Source: DAOTTY01 sp964451095 | GTDB lineage: Bacteria > Chloroflexota > Anaerolineae > Aggregatilineales > Phototrophicaceae | DNA: 22,603 nucleotides | Direction: 5' to 3' | NCBI GenBank assembly: GCA_964451095.1 | Contig: CAYVGI010000079.1 | Location: 1-22,603 of the forward strand | Shown here: piece by piece, positions 20,545 to 22,603 of the stretch | How the letters are laid out: the number at the start of each line of letters is the position of its first letter | Numbering within the stretch: position 1 is the stretch's first letter | Program-made: the position numbers and the translations under genes | Notes under the pieces: model-generated | What the model was told of the DNA's origin: nothing | The model's input: only the letters and a program-made list of their open reading frames with translations | Database searches by the model: none

Positions 20545-21782
20545 TGCCCCCTATCTTCCTTGCAGCCGCCAGCGGTCCGGAAATCGCCATTATGTTCATC
20601 GAACTGGGGGTGATTTTCGTCCTGCTGGCGCTGTCTGCACGGATTTGTAACCGCATCGGCATCTCGCCTATCCCCACGTTCCTCATCATCGGTATGCTGC
20701 TGGGCGTTAACAGCATCTTGCCGGTACAGTTCTCCGAAGAGTTTATCGCTGCCGGTGCAGAAATCGGTGTGATCCTGCTGTTGTTCATGCTCGGTCTGGA
20801 ATACACCGGCGACGAACTCAGCCAGAGCCTGCGTACAAACTTCCGTTCTGGTGTGGTCGATCTGGTGCTGAACTTCTCACCGGGGTTCCTGTTCGGGCTG
20901 CTGCTGGGCTGGGACGTGGTGATTGCGCTGCTGCTAGGCGGCGTGACCTACATCTCATCGTCCGGCATCATCTCCAAGCTGCTGAGCGACACAGGCTGGC
21001 TAGGCAACCGCGAGACGCCCGCTATCCTTTCCATCTTAATCTTCGAAGACCTCGTGATGGCGGCGTACCTGCCGCTGATGACCGTGCTGCTGGTGGGCGA
21101 TGACCTGATGAGCGGCGCAATATCGCTGGGGATTGCCACTGTAACCGTTATCATCATTGCGGTGGTGGCGCTGCGGTTCGGCAACCGCGTGAGCAACGTC
21201 GTCGAAAGCCGCTCTAACGAAATTGTGGTGCTGTCCTCGCTCGGCGTGGTGCTGCTGGTAGGTGGGTTGGCACAGCGCTTTGAGGTGTCTGCGGCGGTCG
21301 GTGCATTTTTGGTGGGCATCGCGCTCTCCAAGGAGCTAAGCCACCACGTCCACGAACTCATCACACCGCTTAAAGACACATTCGCGGCGGTGTTCTTTGT
21401 GTTCTTCGGCTTGCAGATCGACCCCATGACGCTGCCCCCTGTCATCCTACCTGCGCTGGGACTTGCTGTTGTCAGTGGCGCGACCAAGCTGTTCACCGGG
21501 CGCTACGCTGCGAAACAGTTGGGTGTATCTGCCAAGGGGCAGTTCCGTGCCGGGGTCATCCTCACCATTCGCGGTGAGTTCTCCATTGTGATTGCGGGGC
21601 TTGCAGCAGCGGCGGGCGTTGTCGCGCCGGGGCTGGCACCACTCGCAGCGGCATATGTGCTGATGATGGCGGTGCTGGGTCCGATCCTGCTGCGCTTCCA
21701 GGATCCGATCATGAGTCGCATTACATCACGCAACAAGCCGAAGCCCGCTAACGTGCCCGCTGGGTCACCAGGGCAGGACTAG
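20544..21782 (+). CDS. khtU: Cation:proton antiporter, KhtU/KefB-like (CPA2 family)
   Basis: The 412-residue membrane protein has about 12 segments. It carries the CPA2 hallmarks: ILLLFMLGLEYTGDEL (77-92), SSSGIISKLLSD (138-149), and the ion-site pair Glu168-Asp169 in ILIFEDLVMA, followed by GAFLVGIALS and FFVFFGLQID. It should exchange K+ (or Na+) for protons. No cytoplasmic RCK domain is fused to the end; this is consistent with a separate KhtT-like subunit. The start overlaps the preceding stop by one base (TAATG), a sign of translational coupling. The short C-terminus is basic then Pro/Gly-rich. It ends 11 bp from the converging Uma2 gene. The exact ion cannot be read from sequence. Confidence 0.92.
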   Translation: MPPIFLAAASGPEIAIMFIELGVIFVLLALSARICNRIGISPIPTFLIIGMLLGVNSILPVQFSEEFIAAGAEIGVILLLFMLGLEYTGDELSQSLRTNFRSGVVDLVLNFSPGFLFGLLLGWDVVIALLLGGVTYISSSGIISKLLSDTGWLGNRETPAILSILIFEDLVMAAYLPLMTVLLVGDDLMSGAISLGIATVTVIIIAVVALRFGNRVSNVVESRSNEIVVLSSLGVVLLVGGLAQRFEVSAAVGAFLVGIALSKELSHHVHELITPLKDTFAAVFFVFFGLQIDPMTLPPVILPALGLAVVSGATKLFTGRYAAKQLGVSAKGQFRAGVILTIRGEFSIVIAGLAAAAGVVAPGLAPLAAAYVLMMAVLGPILLRFQDPIMSRITSRNKPKPANVPAGSPGQD

Positions 21783-21793
21783 ACCCCCCGCCG

Positions 21794-22399
21794 CTACCGG
21801 AAGATTGCCGCCGCAGTTACCGTTCTGCCCAGCACAGGTGACGTGAACGAATCTGTGGCGGTGTACGCCCCCACCCGCCCGAACTTGCCATTGGCGAGCG
21901 CATACACTTCTAAATAGTCCTCGTTGGGATTGGCGATCCAGTACTCGCGCACCCCGTGCTGCTCATACAAGTCATACTTTGTAACCCGGTCATACTGGGT
22001 GTTGCTGGAAAGCACTTCGACGATGAGGTCAGGTGCATCGATGAGATAGCTTTCATCAGCGCTGGGCACACACGCACCCCCCGGTGCAATCCAGAACACA
22101 TCCGGCTGCACTTTCTTGGTACCCAGTTGCACATCCATGGGTGCCGTCAACAAGTCCCCATCCGTCGTCAGCTCATCCAACAGCATAATGAGGTTGATAA
22201 CCAACTTTTGATGGCGCATAACGGGCGAGGGTGTCATCGTGTGCGGGTTCCAGTTCGGGTAAATTACAACACCGTTGATGTATTCCATATGGAAGCTAAC
22301 CTCCGGCAGCGCGTCGTACGCCTCACGGCTGATGCGCGAATTGGGAGCGGGTAGCCCGAGTGCTTCCCAAAAGTGCCGCTGCTCTGCTTGGTCGGTCAT
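21794..22399 (-). CDS. Uma2-family putative restriction-endonuclease-like protein
   Basis: The 201-residue protein matches the Uma2 family, which has a PD-(D/E)XK nuclease-like fold and is expanded in cyanobacteria and Chloroflexota. Expected active-site residues are present: Glu39 in HMEYINGVV, Asp100 in VQPDVFWI, Glu128 in DLIVEVLS and Lys141 in TKYDLYEQ. The C-terminal part IANPNEDYLEVYALANGKF and FTSPVL are also typical. AGGA precedes the ATG, and an extended -10 (TGATAGAAT) lies upstream. Cellular role is unknown; no methyltransferase or toxin/antitoxin partner is adjacent. Its ends match those of the deleted remnant at 10447-10683. It converges with the antiporter gene, separated by 11 bp. 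Confidence 0.93.
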   Translation of the reverse strand: MTDQAEQRHFWEALGLPAPNSRISREAYDALPEVSFHMEYINGVVIYPNWNPHTMTPSPVMRHQKLVINLIMLLDELTTDGDLLTAPMDVQLGTKKVQPDVFWIAPGGACVPSADESYLIDAPDLIVEVLSSNTQYDRVTKYDLYEQHGVREYWIANPNEDYLEVYALANGKFGRVGAYTATDSFTSPVLGRTVTAAAIFR

Positions 22400-22427
22400 G
22401 GCGTTTCCTGTGACTGGTTATCTACCG

Positions 22428-22436
22428 TATTCTATC
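22428..22436 (-). promoter_or_regulatory. Extended -10 promoter of the Uma2 gene
   Basis: On the minus strand TGATAGAAT (TG at 22436-22435, TAGAAT at 22433-22428) forms an extended -10 element. It lies 29 bp upstream of the ATG, giving a ~22-nt leader with AGGA as ribosome-binding site. No convincing -35 is visible. Confidence 0.45.
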
Positions 22437-22461
22437 ATCTGTGCATCTGTGAAGGACGTTG

Positions 22462-22478
22462 CCCTGGCGTTCCCAGGG
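22462..22478. other. Short hairpin in the intergenic end
   Basis: CCCTGG (22462-22467) and CCAGGG (22473-22478) form a 6-bp stem around CGTTC. It is upstream of the Uma2 promoter on the minus strand, so it could belong to a gene beyond the window or be an operator. Support is limited to the pairing. Confidence 0.25.
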
Positions 22479-22503
22479 TGCATGTCAAGTTGGTGCGCTA
22501 CAT

Positions 22504-22603
22504 TTTAGCCCTCACCTCAACCCATCTGCCCAGCGTGCTGGCGGCACTGGGAGAGGGGCTAAAGTCCCGATCTAAGCGGTATGTTCCCCCTTCTCCTAGC
22601 CGC
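22504..22603. repeat. Truncated palindromic intergenic repeat at the window end
   Basis: TTTAGCCCTC (22504-22513) and GAGGGGCTAAA (22553-22563) are near-perfect inverted ends, with one bulged C. Inside, CCCAG at 22529-22533 pairs with CTGGG (22547-22551) as a second nested stem. This resembles the small palindromic units of the 'CCCTCACC...GGGAGAGGGG' kind that occur many times between genes in Chloroflexota and cyanobacteria. The sequence continues Pyr-rich to the window end (CCCCCTTCTCC), so another unit may follow. Confidence 0.5.

Noticed and set aside
1..22603. tRNA, rRNA, insertion sequence or integrase gene
   Set aside because: No cloverleaf-like tRNA sequence, rRNA segment, transposase motif or terminal repeat pair was recognised by eye.

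Overview
This 22.6 kb window looks like chromosomal DNA from a member of the Chloroflexota, probably an Anaerolineae-type bacterium. That is an inference from the gene repertoire: Uma2 endonucleases, a DUF6882-type protein, small PD40/TolB-like propellers, a CUT1 sugar transporter without its own ATPase, and giant secreted proteins with modular repeats and Ala/Glu/Pro/Thr-rich tails. No rRNA or tRNA gene, CRISPR array, insertion sequence or phage gene is visible, so an exact placement cannot be made.

Layout. (1) 1-1870: small regulatory and signalling genes on the plus strand: an XRE-type repressor, a UspA-type protein and an FHA-domain protein. (2) 1997-5366: two PD40-propeller proteins, one on each strand, flanking a DUF6882-type protein and a small unidentified protein; a palindromic divergent promoter region lies at about 2873-3006. 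(3) 5568-7681: parA and parB, overlapping by 13 bp; ParB has a large insertion and two copies of a short palindromic DNA repeat. (4) 7913-11639: a carbohydrate ABC transporter (binding protein, hairpin, two permeases). A 78-codon remnant of a Uma2 endonuclease gene sits in frame between the permease genes. (5) 11718-12548: a two-pass membrane protein with a glycine zipper. (6) 12593-19745, minus strand: two very large secreted proteins built from the same ~150-residue beta-rich module. One carries an N-terminal parallel beta-helix, the other a CAP/SCP domain. (7) 20053-21782: a KhtT/KhtU-like regulatory subunit and cation/proton antiporter with overlapping stop and start. (8) 21794-22399, minus strand: an intact Uma2 endonuclease, followed by a palindromic intergenic repeat cut by the window end.

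How the genes work together. The transporter genes form one transcription unit split by a strong hairpin that probably gives more binding protein than permease. ParA and ParB are translationally coupled and should act as a partition pair, although no canonical parS was seen. KhtT and KhtU-like proteins should form a regulated K+/H+ (or similar) antiporter. The two giant proteins are paralogues by module shuffling and are probably displayed at or released from the cell surface.

The most unusual signals are the internally deleted Uma2 gene inside the transporter operon, the short palindrome present both within the parB coding sequence and in an intergenic region, the ParB insertion, and the shared two-module block of the giant proteins. 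I found no clearly new multi-gene defence or mobile system.
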